NCBI RefSeq assembly: GCF_000421565.1
Contig: NZ_ATXG01000005.1
Coordinates: 1 to 64,000 of the forward strand
Length of the DNA: 64,000 nucleotides
Direction of reading: 5' to 3'
From: Agromyces subbeticus DSM 16689
Lineage (GTDB): Bacteria; Actinomycetota; Actinomycetes; Actinomycetales; Microbacteriaceae
In this document: piece after piece, positions 50,359-59,582 of the stretch
How positions within the stretch are numbered: position 1 is the first letter of the stretch
Layout: each line of letters begins with the position of its first letter
The notes under the pieces: generated by a model
Told to the model about the DNA's origin: nothing
The model's input: the letters and a program-made list of their open reading frames with translations, nothing else
The model's database searches: none
Position numbers and translations under genes: made by a program

Positions 50359-51614
50359 CGCTCGACCCGCATCTCGCCTTCGCCCGCCGCATGGATCGCT
50401 CCGACGGGCTCGCCCACTATCGCAAGCGGTTCGCAGGTGCCGAGACCGACCTCGTGTACTTCGACGGCAACTCGCTCGGGCGGCCGCCGGTCTCGGCGAT
50501 CGAACGGGTCGAGCGGTTCCTGCGCGACGACTGGGGCGGCCGCCTGATCCGCGGCTGGGATGAAGCGTGGCTGCAGCTGCCCACCGAGATCGGCGACCGC
50601 ATCGGCCGGGCCGTCATCGAGGCGAAGGCCGGACAGACCGTGATCGGCGACTCGACGACGGTGCTGCTCTACAAGCTCGCCCGCGCCGCGGTCGACGCCC
50701 AGCTCGCGCGCGACCCCGCTCGCCGCGAGATCATCGTCGACACCGACAACTTCCCGACCGACCGCTACGTGCTCGACGGCATCGCGAAGGAGCGCGGCAT
50801 GCGGCTGCGCTGGATCGAGGTCAACACGACGGCCGGGGTGACGCCCGAGCAGCTCGCAGAAGCGGTCGGCCCCGAGACGGCGCTCGTGGTCGTCTCGCAC
50901 GTCGCCTACCGTTCGGCCTACCTCGCAGATGCTCCCGAGCTCACCCGCATCGCGCACGACGCCGGTGCCCTCATTCTCTGGGACCTCTGCCACTCGGCGG
51001 GTTCAGTGCCCGTGAAGGCCGACCTCTGGGGCTTCGACCTCGCCGTCGGATGCACCTACAAGTACCTGAACGGCGGCCCGGGCTCGCCCGCCTTCGCGTA
51101 CGTGCGCGACGACCTGCAGGCCGTGCTCGCCCAGCCGATCCAGGGCTGGTGGGGCACGACCGACATGTTCGCGATGGGGCCCGACTACGAGCCCGTGCCC
51201 GACATCAGGCGCTTCCTCTCGGGCACGGCGCCGATCGTCGGCATGCTCGCGATGGAGGAGACCCTCGCGATGATCGAGGAGGCCGGCATGCCGGCGCTGC
51301 GCGCGAAGTCGGTCGCACTGACCGAGTACGCCATCACGCTCGCCGGCGACTGGCTCGCCCCGCTCGGGGTGACGCTCGCCTCACCGGCCGACGCCGAGGA
51401 GCGCGGCGGCCACGTGACGCTCCACCACAACGCGATGCGCGAGGTGACCGCCCGGCTCTGGCAGCGCGACGTGATCCCCGACTACCGCGATCCGGGCGGC
51501 CTGCGCATCGGGCTGTCACCGCTGTCGACGAGCTTCGAAGAGGTGCACCGCGGGCTCGCCGCGACCCGCGACACCCTCAAGACCGTGCTGCTGGAGCGCG
51601 CCGGGCTCGCCTGA
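50355..51614 (+). CDS. kynU: Kynureninase
   Basis: The 419-residue PLP enzyme cleaves kynurenine to anthranilate and alanine. Marks: VYFDGNSLGRPP, the cofactor Asp/His region LILWDLCHSAGSVPV and the Schiff-base Lys in GCTYKYLNGGPG. GTG 50355 overlaps the amidohydrolase stop (GTGA). It completes a tryptophan-to-anthranilate route. No anthranilate-degrading genes are seen in the window, so the product may feed tryptophan or secondary metabolism, or leave the cell. Confidence 0.95.
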   Translation: MTLDPHLAFARRMDRSDGLAHYRKRFAGAETDLVYFDGNSLGRPPVSAIERVERFLRDDWGGRLIRGWDEAWLQLPTEIGDRIGRAVIEAKAGQTVIGDSTTVLLYKLARAAVDAQLARDPARREIIVDTDNFPTDRYVLDGIAKERGMRLRWIEVNTTAGVTPEQLAEAVGPETALVVVSHVAYRSAYLADAPELTRIAHDAGALILWDLCHSAGSVPVKADLWGFDLAVGCTYKYLNGGPGSPAFAYVRDDLQAVLAQPIQGWWGTTDMFAMGPDYEPVPDIRRFLSGTAPIVGMLAMEETLAMIEEAGMPALRAKSVALTEYAITLAGDWLAPLGVTLASPADAEERGGHVTLHHNAMREVTARLWQRDVIPDYRDPGGLRIGLSPLSTSFEEVHRGLAATRDTLKTVLLERAGLA

Positions 51615-51744
51615 GGTGCAGCTTCGTCATGTGGCCGGCGGCCGCGTTACCACCCGCACCAGCTCGTGACAAGCCCACCGGGCGATCCGGGCCTCTCCCG
51701 GCCGGCGAGCGTACGATGACTCGATCACCGGCGAAGGGAGCATC

Positions 51745-52194
51745 ATGTCCGACACCGACCGAAACATCACGAACGCGAAGACCGCCGCGCAGAACACCGC
51801 AGCACGAGCGAGCGATGCCATGAGCGACACCGCAGCGCGAGGGAGCGATGCCGTGAACGACACCGCCCAGCGAGCAGCGGATGCCGCAGCCGATGCTTCG
51901 ACGAAGTTCTCGAGTACCGCGGCCGACGCTGCCGACACCGTGAGCGACACCGCAGCGAAGGCATCCGACGCAGCGCACGACCTGTTGAGCGATGCGAAAG
52001 GCAACGCCACCGAGGCGATCGATGCCATCGCGGAGCAGGCGAGCACCGCGGCGACCGCAGCGAAGGAAGCCGCGAACGACGGCGTCGCCTATGTCAAGGC
52101 GCAGTACCGGGAGAACCCCGGTCGGGTCATCGCGGTCGGCGCGGCAGCCGTCGTCGCCCTCGGCCTCATCATCAAGGGGCTGCGGCGGCACTGA
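51745..52194 (+). CDS. Ala-rich LEA-like protein with C-terminal membrane anchor
   Basis: The 149-residue protein is built of degenerate 11- to 14-residue units (TAARASDAMSD, TAARGSDAVND, TAAKASDAAHD), predicted to form amphipathic helix as in LEA or apolipoprotein-like proteins. It ends in YRENPGRVIAVGAAAVVALG and LIIKGLRRH, a single helix like that of the YqjD/ElaB/DUF883 group. A GAAGGGAG ribosome binding site precedes ATG 51745. Likely an inner-membrane-tethered stress protein; a precise role is unknown. Confidence 0.7.
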   Translation: MSDTDRNITNAKTAAQNTAARASDAMSDTAARGSDAVNDTAQRAADAAADASTKFSSTAADAADTVSDTAAKASDAAHDLLSDAKGNATEAIDAIAEQASTAATAAKEAANDGVAYVKAQYRENPGRVIAVGAAAVVALGLIIKGLRRH

Positions 52195-52212
52195 CGACTG
52201 CACCCCCGAACG

Positions 52213-52236
52213 GCCCGGCAGACCGCCGTGCCGGGC
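52213..52236. terminator. Terminator before purS
   Basis: GCCCGGCA / TGCCGGGC, 8-bp stem with an 8-nt loop, 18 bases after the LEA-like gene. Confidence 0.6.
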
Positions 52237-52253
52237 ACCGCAGTTCTCCCCGG

Positions 52254-52259
52254 TAGAAT
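52254..52259 (+). promoter_or_regulatory. -10 element of the purSQ operon
   Basis: TAGAAT at 52254-52259. Unlike purD and purC, a leader of about 33 nt with GGACGGAG precedes the purS GTG. Confidence 0.55.
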
Positions 52260-52298
52260 CGACGCATCCACACTTTCGACACCGGACGGAGAACCGCG

Positions 52299-52631
52299 GT
52301 GCCCACCATCGTCGTCGACGTGATGCCCAAAGCCGAACTGCTCGACCCCCAGGGAAAGGCCGTCGCCGGCGCCCTCGCCCGCACGGGTCGCACCGGGTTC
52401 AGCAGCGTGCGCATCGGCAAGCGATTCGAACTCACCGTCGACGGTCCCGTCGACGACGCCCTCAAGGCGAGTGTCCAAGAGATCGCTGAAGAGATCCTCT
52501 CCAACGGCGTGATCGAAGACGTCGTCGGCATCCACTACGAGGTGACGAACGCCGAACTCGCCGCAGAGGCCTCCGACGCGGCATCCGTCACCGAAGACGG
52601 CTTCGGCGCCCCAGCCGGCGAAACGCACTGA
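52299..52631 (+). CDS. purS: FGAM synthetase PurS subunit
   Basis: The 110-residue product is the small structural subunit of the three-part FGAM synthetase (PurS-PurQ-PurL). It has [30 protein letters not shown] and [20 protein letters not shown] in parts. A 25-residue acidic tail extends beyond the usual length of about 85. GTG 52299 has GGACGGAG upstream. purQ follows after 13 bases. Confidence 0.95.
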   Translation: MPTIVVDVMPKAELLDPQGKAVAGALARTGRTGFSSVRIGKRFELTVDGPVDDALKASVQEIAEEILSNGVIEDVVGIHYEVTNAELAAEASDAASVTEDGFGAPAGETH

Positions 52632-52644
52632 GCGGGGTCCGACC

Positions 52645-53343
52645 ATGCGCATCGGCGTCATCACCTTTCCCGGCTCGCTCGACGATCGCGACGCGCAGCG
52701 CGCGGTGCGCATCGCGGGCGGCGAGCCGGTCGCGCTCTGGCACGGCTCGCACGACCTCGAGGGCGTCGACGCCCTGATCCTGCCGGGCGGCTTCAGCTAC
52801 GGCGACTACCTGCGCTGCGGCGCGATCGCCTCGCTCAGCCCGATCATGACCGAGGTCGTCGCTGCGGCGAACGCCGGCATGCCGGTGCTCGGCATCTGCA
52901 ACGGCTTCCAGATGCTCACCGAGGCGGGCCTGCTCGAAGGCGGGCTCATCCGCAACGACCACGGCGGCTTCATCTGCCGCGACCAGGTGCTGCGCATCGA
53001 GAACGCGTCGACCGACTGGACCGGCGAGTTCTCGGCGGGCGAAGAGATCACGATCCCCCTCAAGAACGGCGAGGGCGGGTTCATCGCCTCAGATGAGACA
53101 CTCGACCGGCTCGAGGGCGAGGGTCGCGTGGTGTTCCGCTACGTCGGCGTGAACCCCAACGGATCGCTGCGCGACATCGCCGGCATCTCGAACGAGCGCG
53201 GCAACGTCGTCGGCCTCATGCCGCACCCCGAGCACGCCGTCGAGCCGGGCTTCGGGCCCGACACCGCTGCCGCCATGCGCTCGGGCGTCGACGGACTCGG
53301 CTTCTTCACGAGCGTCATCCGCCGCGCCCTCGTCGAGGCGTAG
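52645..53343 (+). CDS. purQ: FGAM synthetase glutaminase subunit PurQ
   Basis: The 232-residue class I glutaminase supplies ammonia to PurL. Cys85 in VLGICNGFQ is the nucleophile, and MPHPEHAVE supplies the His/Glu pair. It starts [16 protein letters not shown], where the DRD region contacts PurL. It is co-transcribed with purS. Its partner purL is 8 kb downstream, separated by unrelated genes. Confidence 0.97.
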   Translation: MRIGVITFPGSLDDRDAQRAVRIAGGEPVALWHGSHDLEGVDALILPGGFSYGDYLRCGAIASLSPIMTEVVAAANAGMPVLGICNGFQMLTEAGLLEGGLIRNDHGGFICRDQVLRIENASTDWTGEFSAGEEITIPLKNGEGGFIASDETLDRLEGEGRVVFRYVGVNPNGSLRDIAGISNERGNVVGLMPHPEHAVEPGFGPDTAAAMRSGVDGLGFFTSVIRRALVEA

Positions 53344-53551
53344 CCGCCGAGCGCTCGCGGGCTTCCTCCGGTCCAGCGCTGCCGGACGCGGCGGGCGCTA
53401 CACCCTCGCATCGGCCGGCTGGGCCGGCGGTCATCCGACGTACCGGTGCCTGCTCGGCGGGCAGGACCGAGGGCTGCTGATGGTCACTGCATCGAGCGAT
53501 GGCTCGGCCGTCTCGGCGATCCATCGATTCCTCCGTTGACCCCGCACCGCC

Positions 53552-53588
53552 GAACGGGCCCGGACGCCAGTAGCATCCGGGCCCGTTC
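53552..53588. terminator. Terminator after the catalase gene
   Basis: A perfect 13-bp stem (GAACGGGCCCGGA and complement) with an 11-nt loop, 11 bases past the catalase stop. The rest of the gap from 53344 to 53551 shows nothing I can name. Confidence 0.82.
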
Positions 53589-53598
53589 GTGCGACTGG

Positions 53599-55080
53599 TT
53601 ACGCCGCGGCGCCGTCGGCGGCAGCCGTCGCGTGCGCCGCTCGAAGCACGACGCCGAGGCCGGCGTCGACGTTCGTCCAGTACTGGAAGAAGCGCTCGCG
53701 GATCTCGTCGATCGTGATCGCGCCGGCCTGGCCGGTCAGGGTCTCGAGCAGGCGGGCGCGCGCCGCGTCGTCGAGCACCTCGCGGTAGAGCGTGCCGGCC
53801 TGGCCGAAGTCGCTGTCGTCGGCGCGCAACGTGTACGCCGAACGCACGAGCTCGCCGTCGCTCTCCCAGCCGCCCTCGGCGGCGGCCTCAGCCGACGCCA
53901 CGGGTCCGCCGAACGAGTTCGGCGCGTAGACCGGCGTGTTCGGCGCGTTGAAGCCGTGACGCTGCGCGCCGTCTTGCGAGTAGTTGGCGACGGATGCCGC
54001 GTGCGGCGCGTTCACCGGAATCTGGTTGTAATTCGTGCCCACGCGGTAGCGCTGCGCGTCGGGGTAGCTGAACACGCGGGCCATGAGCATCTTGTCGGGG
54101 CTGATCGCGATGCCCGGCACGGTGTTCGCCGGCGAGAACGCCGCCTGCTCGATCTCCGCGAAGAAGTTCTGCGGGTTGCGGTCGAGCGTGAGCGTGCCGA
54201 CCGGGATCAGCGGATAGTCGGCGTGCGGCCACACCTTCGTGAGGTCGAACGGGTTGAAGCGGTACGTCTTGGCGTCGTCGTAGGGCATGACCTGCACGTG
54301 GAGGTCCCACTTCGGGTGCTCGCCGGCCTCGATCGCGTCGTGCAGATCGCGGCGGTAGAAGTCGGCGTCGGCACCGGCGATCGCCTCGGCGGCGGCCGGG
54401 TCGAGGTGCAGGTCGCCCTGCTGCGTGCGGAAGTGGTACTTCACCCAGAACTTCTCGCCCGCGGCGTTGATCCACTGGTACGTGTGCGACCCGAAGCCGT
54501 GCATCTCTCGCCACGACTTCGGGAGGCCCCGGTCGCCCATGAGGTAGGTGACCTGGTGCGCCGACTCGGGCGAAAGGGTCCAGAAGTCCCACTGCATGTC
54601 GGAGTTGCGCAGGCCCGAGCCCGGCAGCCGCTTCTGGGAGTGGATGAAGTCGGGGAACTTGATGGCATCGCGGATGAAGAAGACCGGCGTGTTGTTGCCG
54701 ACGATGTCGTAGTTGCCCTCGGTCGTGTAGAACTTCACCGAGAAGCCGCGCACGTCGCGCCAGGTGTCGGGCGAGCCCTGCTCTCCCGCGACGCTCGAGA
54801 AGCGCATCAGGGTCTCGACGGTCGTGCCGGGCTGGAACACCGCGGCACGCGTGTACGCCGAGACATCCGCCGTCACCTCGAAGGTGCCGAACGCGCCGCC
54901 GCCCTTCGCGTGCACGATGCGCTCGGGAATGCGCTCGCGGTTGAACTGCGCGAGCTTCTCGACGAGGTACCGGTCGTGCAGCACCGTCGCGCCGTCGGCG
55001 CCGACCGTGAGGGAGTGGGCGTCGCTCGCGACCGGGGTGCCGGTCTGCGTCGTGGTGGGCGTGTTGGTGAGTTCCGACAT
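53599..55080 (-). CDS. katA: Haem catalase
   Basis: The 493-residue small-subunit catalase disproportionates H2O2. The distal His is in [12 protein letters not shown], and the proximal Tyr in [12 protein letters not shown](V)[21 protein letters not shown] and the NADPH-binding region are intact. ATG 55080 has GAAGGA six or seven bases upstream. It follows the Fur-family gene by 140 bp in one operon, an arrangement known for catalase-peroxidase and catalase genes of actinobacteria. Confidence 0.95.
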   Translation of the reverse strand: MSELTNTPTTTQTGTPVASDAHSLTVGADGATVLHDRYLVEKLAQFNRERIPERIVHAKGGGAFGTFEVTADVSAYTRAAVFQPGTTVETLMRFSSVAGEQGSPDTWRDVRGFSVKFYTTEGNYDIVGNNTPVFFIRDAIKFPDFIHSQKRLPGSGLRNSDMQWDFWTLSPESAHQVTYLMGDRGLPKSWREMHGFGSHTYQWINAAGEKFWVKYHFRTQQGDLHLDPAAAEAIAGADADFYRRDLHDAIEAGEHPKWDLHVQVMPYDDAKTYRFNPFDLTKVWPHADYPLIPVGTLTLDRNPQNFFAEIEQAAFSPANTVPGIAISPDKMLMARVFSYPDAQRYRVGTNYNQIPVNAPHAASVANYSQDGAQRHGFNAPNTPVYAPNSFGGPVASAEAAAEGGWESDGELVRSAYTLRADDSDFGQAGTLYREVLDDAARARLLETLTGQAGAITIDEIRERFFQYWTNVDAGLGVVLRAAHATAAADGAAA

Positions 55081-55220
55081 GCGTCCTTCTCTCTGTTTCT
55101 CTTCGTTCTTTCTCTGGGGTCGCCGACCGTGGGGTCGACGGGGCGCAGTAGGGCGCGCCCGAGTCTCGGTCGCCGGATCGACCCGGCGCGATGGATGGGA
55201 CCGGTACGGCCCCTGCCGGC

Positions 55221-55679
55221 TCAGCTCAGCGCGGTACTCGCACGGCCGGCGCTGCAGTCGGGGCAGACGCCCCAGAACGTGACCTCGGCGGTCTCGATGC
55301 GAAAGCCGTGCGTCTCGCTCGGTGTGAGGCAGGCGGCCTCGCCGACGATGCAGGCCACATCGAAGACCGTGCTGCAGGTCGTGCACACGAGATGGTGGTG
55401 GTTGTCGCCCGTGCGCGTCTCGTACAGCGCGGGCGAGCCGGCCGGCTCGATCTTGCGCAGCAACCCCGCCTCGGACAACGCACCGAGCACGCCGTAGACG
55501 GCCTGCCGCGAGGTGCTCGGCAGCACGCTTGCGACGCGTGCGTGCACCGCATCGGCGTCGAGGTGCTCACCCGGGCGGAACGCGTCGAAGACGGCGATGC
55601 GCGAGTCGGTGACCTTGAGGCCGGCGGCGCGCACGCGGGCGGCGAGCCGTTCGCTTGCGTCAGTGCCGGTCGAGGTCAT
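55221..55679 (-). CDS. furA: Fur-family peroxide regulator
   Basis: The 152-residue Fur-type repressor has the winged helix ([21 protein letters not shown], in parts) with the DNA-reading stretch [17 protein letters not shown], a histidine run [11 protein letters not shown] and a structural zinc site made of CTTC and CPDC. Its position upstream of catalase argues for a FurA/PerR/CatR role, derepressing the operon when H2O2 oxidises the bound Fe(II). ATG 55679 is six bases after TAGGGT, so leaderless. Confidence 0.92.
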   Translation of the reverse strand: MTSTGTDASERLAARVRAAGLKVTDSRIAVFDAFRPGEHLDADAVHARVASVLPSTSRQAVYGVLGALSEAGLLRKIEPAGSPALYETRTGDNHHHLVCTTCSTVFDVACIVGEAACLTPSETHGFRIETAEVTFWGVCPDCSAGRASTALS

Positions 55680-55685
55680 GACTCG

Positions 55686-55718
55686 ACCCTATCGCTTGTT
55701 TTGATTGTGTCAAAACAA
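55686..55718 (-). promoter_or_regulatory. furA promoter with overlapping Fur box
   Basis: On the minus strand, TTGACA (55713-55708), a 16-bp spacer and TAGGGT (55691-55686) precede the ATG by six bases. TTGTTTTGA-TTGTG-TCAAAACAA (55696-55718, plus strand) is a perfect 9-5-9 inverted repeat covering the -35, the expected FurA operator. Confidence 0.87.
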
Positions 55719-55798
55719 CTTCAGGGCGAGTCGGATGCCGCGGGCCGCAGCTCCTGCGGGTGAGCCGCCGCCCGGCCTCCCTCCTGCATGATGGAACG

Positions 55799-56326
55799 AT
55801 GACCGACACCGCCCTCAGCCCCGAACTCGACGCGACGCTGCGCGAGATCTTCGACCGCCGCGACCGGGCGAACATGCAGCCGACGATCGACGAGTTCCTC
55901 GCCGTGCTCGAGCGCCACCCGGGCAACGCGTGGGTGCTCTACGAGGTCGGCGGGTCGTACGACACGGCGGGCGAGGAGCAGACCGCGCTCGGCTACTACG
56001 AACGGGCGATGGCCGCGGGCCTTGCGGGCGATGCCTTGCGCCGCTGCCTGCTGCAGTACGGCAGCACGCTGCGCATTCTCGGTCGCCTCGACGATTCGAT
56101 GGCGGCGCTCGATCGGGCACGCGCCGAGTACCCCGACTCGGCGTCGGTGCGGCTCTTCCACGCGCTCGGGCTGCACGCCTCGGGCCGCAGCGACGCCGCC
56201 GTCGGCTCGCTGCTGGCGTTCGCCGCCGACGAGGTTCGCACGCCCGACGTGCTTCGCTACGAGGCGGCGCTGCGCGGCAACGCGGCGTACCTGCTCGGGC
56301 TCGACGAGGTGCGACCACGGAGCTGA
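55799..56326 (+). CDS. Tetratricopeptide-repeat protein
   Basis: The 175-residue soluble helical protein has TPR-like units: AWVLYEVGGSYDTAGEEQTALGYYERAM and the following LQYGSTLRILGRLDDSMAALDRA, quoted from positions about 45 to 110. The family to which it is closest has tetratricopeptide-type protein-protein contacts and no enzyme activity. ATG 55799 has CATGAT six bases upstream. No operon partner identifies its client. Confidence 0.8.
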   Translation: MTDTALSPELDATLREIFDRRDRANMQPTIDEFLAVLERHPGNAWVLYEVGGSYDTAGEEQTALGYYERAMAAGLAGDALRRCLLQYGSTLRILGRLDDSMAALDRARAEYPDSASVRLFHALGLHASGRSDAAVGSLLAFAADEVRTPDVLRYEAALRGNAAYLLGLDEVRPRS

Positions 56327-56369
56327 GTGGGCCCGTCGTCGGTTTCCGAGTGACGTATGCGAGCCGGGT

Positions 56370-56684
56370 TCAGCGCTCGGCGCGGCGCTCGAGCGGGTCG
56401 GGCAGTACCCAACGCTTCGGGCGATCGGCCTCGGCCGGCAGCGAACGCCCCCTGAGATAGAACATGACGAGGGATGCCGCGATGAGCGCGGTGCCGAGCG
56501 GGATCACCAGGGTGTTCAGCAGGTCCAGTAGGAGCAGACCGAGGTATAGGAAGGTCTGACCCGGCTCGGTGTTGAGCCACGCGCTCGAATACAGCGCAGG
56601 CTGCACGAAGGCCGCGAGCACGCCACCGGCGAGCGCGAGGCCGATGCCAGACCAGAGCGTGATCTTCGGCATGCTGTCCTTCAT
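56370..56684 (-). CDS. Small membrane protein, unknown family
   Basis: A 104-residue protein with three hydrophobic segments: KITLWSGIGLALAGGVLAAF, then FLYLGLLLLDLLNTLVIPLG running into ALIAASLVMFYL. A charged tail RPKRWVLPDPLERRAER follows. ATG 56684 has GGGAGG five bases upstream, which fixes the start. I recognise no family. It stands alone between two convergent or divergent genes. Confidence 0.65.
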   Translation of the reverse strand: MKDSMPKITLWSGIGLALAGGVLAAFVQPALYSSAWLNTEPGQTFLYLGLLLLDLLNTLVIPLGTALIAASLVMFYLRGRSLPAEADRPKRWVLPDPLERRAER

Positions 56685-56798
56685 CAGACCTCCCGGTTCG
56701 GTGGCACACGCTACCACCCGCGCACCGTCAATCGTTCGTTCGATGCGTGCGCTCAGCGGCGGCTGCGAGGATGGGAGCACCCGAACCCTGGAGCATCC

Positions 56799-57260
56799 GT
56801 GTCACCGAAACGCCTCTACCGCGCCCTCGCCTTCGCCGAGGCCGTCACCTGGACGATCCTGATCGTCGCGATGATCCTGAAATACGCGGCCGGCGTCGAG
56901 TGGGCGGTGCTCGTGGGCGGATCGATCCACGGGTTCGTGTTCCTCGCCTATGCACTCACCGCCGTCATCATCGGCGTCAACCAGCGCTGGAACCTCGGCC
57001 GCGTCGCGTTCGCCGTGCTCACCGCGATCGTGCCGTACGCCACCATCCCGTTCGAGCTGTGGCTCGTGCGCAAGGGCCACCTCGAGGGCGACTGGCGCCG
57101 CGAGAAGACCGACCACCCCGCCGACTCGAACTGGGTCAACGGGCTGCTGCGCTGGTTCCTCGCCCGACCCGTGCTGCTCGTCTCGGTCGCGGTCGTCGGC
57201 ATCGCCGTCGTGTTCGCAGCGCTGCTCGTGATCGGTCCGCCCGGGGGCCGTGAGGCCTGA
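56799..57260 (+). CDS. DUF3817 membrane protein
   Basis: The 153-residue protein has four hydrophobic segments. The family-typical start is RLYRALAFAEAVTWTILIV, with GSIHGFVFLAYAL and VPYATIPFELWL further on. DUF3817 is a small actinobacterial membrane family of unknown role, sometimes found fused or next to transporters. GTG 56799 has GGAG about seven bases upstream. It precedes the shikimate dehydrogenase-like gene by 27 bases, which has its own promoter. Confidence 0.85.
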   Translation: MSPKRLYRALAFAEAVTWTILIVAMILKYAAGVEWAVLVGGSIHGFVFLAYALTAVIIGVNQRWNLGRVAFAVLTAIVPYATIPFELWLVRKGHLEGDWRREKTDHPADSNWVNGLLRWFLARPVLLVSVAVVGIAVVFAALLVIGPPGGREA

Positions 57261-57275
57261 TCCGTTCGGAGCGCG

Positions 57276-57281
57276 CAGACT
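57276..57281 (+). promoter_or_regulatory. -10 element of the shikimate dehydrogenase-like gene
   Basis: CAGACT at 57276-57281, exactly six bases before ATG 57288. Confidence 0.5.
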
Positions 57282-57287
57282 GGTGGC

Positions 57288-58103
57288 ATGCCCATTCTCA
57301 ACAAGGACATGTCGGTCTGCATCTCGCTCGCGGGCAGGCCGTCGAACCTCGGCACCCGCTTCCACAACTTCCTCTACGACGAGCTCGGGCTGAACTTCGT
57401 CTACAAGGCGTTCACGACCGACGACCTCGAGGGCGCCGTGCGCGGCATCCGGGCGCTCGGCATCCGCGGATGCTCCGTCTCGATGCCGTTCAAGGAGGCG
57501 GCGATCCCCCTCGTCGATGTCGTCGAGCCCTCGGCCGCGGCGATCGAGTCCGTCAACACGATCGTGAACGACGGCGGGGTGCTCACGGCGTCGAACACCG
57601 ATTACGAAGCGATCGCGCAGCTCATCGCGGAGAACGGGCTCGACCCGGTGCAGTCGGTGCTCGTGCGCGGGTCGGGCGGCATGGCGAAGGCCGTCGTCGC
57701 GGCGTTCCGCGGTGCGGGATTCGACGACGTCACGGTGCTCGCGCGCAACGCGTCGCTCGGCCCGGCGCTCGCGGAGCAGTACGGCTACACGTGGACGGCT
57801 GTCGACCCTGCGCCCGGCGCCGAGGCCATCGTGAACGTCACCCCGCTCGGCATGCAGGGCGCGGATGCCTCGGCGCTCTCGTTCTCCGATGCGCACATCG
57901 CCGCGGCATCCGTCGTCTTCGACGTCGTCGCGTTCCCCGCGGAGACGCCGCTCGTCTCGGCCGGCCGTGCGGCGGACAAGCTCGTCATCAGCGGCGCCGA
58001 GGTTCACGCGATGCAGGCCGCAGCGCAGTTCGAGCGCTACACGGGCGTGGCGCTGACACGCGAGCAGATCGCGCGCGCCGCCGCGTTCTCACGGGCGGAG
58101 TAG
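57288..58103 (+). CDS. Shikimate 5-dehydrogenase-like protein
   Basis: The 271-residue protein matches the shikimate dehydrogenase fold: SLAGRPSNLGTRFHNF and SVSMPFKEAAIPLVDVV in the N-domain (the catalytic Lys is in MPFKE), ASNTDYEAI for substrate binding and the Rossmann motif VRGSGGMAKAVVAAF. It is an atypical branch: the start lacks the usual GxPxxHS. It may be an amino-acid or quinate/shikimate-related oxidoreductase rather than the housekeeping AroE. No aro genes are adjacent. Confidence 0.82.
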   Translation: MPILNKDMSVCISLAGRPSNLGTRFHNFLYDELGLNFVYKAFTTDDLEGAVRGIRALGIRGCSVSMPFKEAAIPLVDVVEPSAAAIESVNTIVNDGGVLTASNTDYEAIAQLIAENGLDPVQSVLVRGSGGMAKAVVAAFRGAGFDDVTVLARNASLGPALAEQYGYTWTAVDPAPGAEAIVNVTPLGMQGADASALSFSDAHIAAASVVFDVVAFPAETPLVSAGRAADKLVISGAEVHAMQAAAQFERYTGVALTREQIARAAAFSRAE

Positions 58104-58110
58104 CTGCTCG

Positions 58111-59328
58111 TCAGTGCTGCACGCGGTTGACGATCGCGGTCCAGATGAGCGCCGTCGTCGAGCACGCGAGCAGCGCGACGAACACCCACGGCAGGCCGGC
58201 GAGCCCGACCACGCCGTAGAGCACGGCACCGAGCAGGGCACCGCCACCGATACCCGTGTTGAACGCGGTCGTGTAGAAGGATGCCGCGGCATCGCGGATG
58301 CGCGACGACGCCGAGTGCAGCAGGCGCGTGTTGAGCATCGGCGGCAACGCGCCGAACGCCATGCCCCAGAGCAGGAAGCTCGCGATGCTCACGATCGGCA
58401 CCTGCGGGAAGAGCGCGAGCCCGGCCACGCCGAGGCCCGTCGCGACGAGTGCGACGGCGAGCCCCGCGGTCGGCCGACGACCGAGCACGGTGCCGGCGAG
58501 AACCAGGCCGGCTGCCCCCGCGATGCCGTAGGCGAGCAGCATCGGGCTGATCGCGCTCGCCGGCAGGCCCATGACGTCGGTGATGTAGGGCGCGATGTAC
58601 GTGTAGAACGTGTACGCGCCGACCATCGTGACCGCGGTGACCAGGCAGACGACGATCACCGGCACGAACGTGGGGTCTCCGCGCAGGCGGATCGGCGCGG
58701 CATCCGCTTCACCGGCGTGGTGGCGCACCGGCGGCAGGAAGCGCCAGACGAGCAGCGCACCGAGCAGGGTGATCACGCCGATGCCGGCGAAGGCGAGTCG
58801 CCAGCCGAACGCGTGGCCGAGCGCGGTGCCGAGCGGCACGCCGAGCACGAAGGCGAGCGAGCCGCCGGCAACGCTGATCGAGACGGCGCGGGCGAGCTGC
58901 TCCTTGGGCACGAGGTGGCCGGCGTACGCTCCGACGACCGACCAGAAGAGTCCGTGTGCTGCGCCACCGAGGACGCGCGTGGCGAGCACCGTGCCGTAGT
59001 TCGGCGCGAGCGCGCTGAGCACGCAGCTGACGGCGAGCACCGCGAGGCTGATCACGATGAGCGTGCGCCGCGGAACGCGCTTCGTGAGGCTCGAGAGCGG
59101 CACGGTGAGCACCACGACCGTGGCCGCGAACACCGTGACGAGCAGGCCGATGAGGGGCTCGCTCACGCCCAGCTCGCGGCTCATGTCGGGCAGCAGGCCC
59201 GTCGGGATCATCTCGATCGTGACCGAGAGGAAGACGGCCGCGGCGAGCACGATGAGACCCAGCCACGGGAAGGGCGGCATCACGGCCGGCGTGGAGGACG
59301 TGGAGTAGAAGGGAGTGGACGGCGTCAT
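58111..59328 (-). CDS. DHA1-family MFS exporter
   Basis: The 405-residue transporter has 12 hydrophobic segments. Motifs: TIEMIPTGLLPDMSRELG in helix 1, LTVPLSSLTKRVPRRT between helices 2 and 3 and SLAFVLGVPLGTALGHAFGW near helix 5 (motif C of drug/H+ antiporters). It is close in layout to AraJ/Cmx-type efflux proteins. ATG 59328 has only a weak ribosome binding site. It is convergent with the shikimate dehydrogenase-like gene seven bases away, so termination must lie inside one of them. Confidence 0.9.
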   Translation of the reverse strand: MTPSTPFYSTSSTPAVMPPFPWLGLIVLAAAVFLSVTIEMIPTGLLPDMSRELGVSEPLIGLLVTVFAATVVVLTVPLSSLTKRVPRRTLIVISLAVLAVSCVLSALAPNYGTVLATRVLGGAAHGLFWSVVGAYAGHLVPKEQLARAVSISVAGGSLAFVLGVPLGTALGHAFGWRLAFAGIGVITLLGALLVWRFLPPVRHHAGEADAAPIRLRGDPTFVPVIVVCLVTAVTMVGAYTFYTYIAPYITDVMGLPASAISPMLLAYGIAGAAGLVLAGTVLGRRPTAGLAVALVATGLGVAGLALFPQVPIVSIASFLLWGMAFGALPPMLNTRLLHSASSRIRDAAASFYTTAFNTGIGGGALLGAVLYGVVGLAGLPWVFVALLACSTTALIWTAIVNRVQH

Positions 59329-59533
59329 GGGGATACCTGAGGAAGGGCGTTCCCGCGGGCGCGGGGCGGGGCTCCGCGAGCGCTACGGCGGGTCGACTAC
59401 GCGCTTTGTGCGCGCCCAGGGCCGTCGGGAATGCGACGACCAGGGTCGAGTCTACCGCGAGCGGATGCCGCGTGGCGGGGTCGTGGGCCGAGCGACGGCC
59501 TGACCCGGGAGCGGTGTCGAGCGAGTTCTCCAC

Positions 59534-59576
59534 ATTCGAACATTTCTTCGAATCTGCGTCCGTATTCCGCTAGAAT
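59534..59576 (+). promoter_or_regulatory. SOS (LexA) box and promoter of the DUF222-HNH gene
   Basis: TCGAAC-ATTT-CTTCGA (59536-59551) matches the actinobacterial LexA consensus TCGAAC-N4-GTTCGA at 11 of 12 defined positions, within a 7-6-7 dyad ATTCGAA-CATTTC-TTCGAAT (59534-59553). TAGAAT (59571-59576) follows as -10, six bases before the ATG, so the box covers the -35. Other parts of the gap from 59329 show nothing nameable. Confidence 0.8.
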
Positions 59577-59582
59577 CGAACC

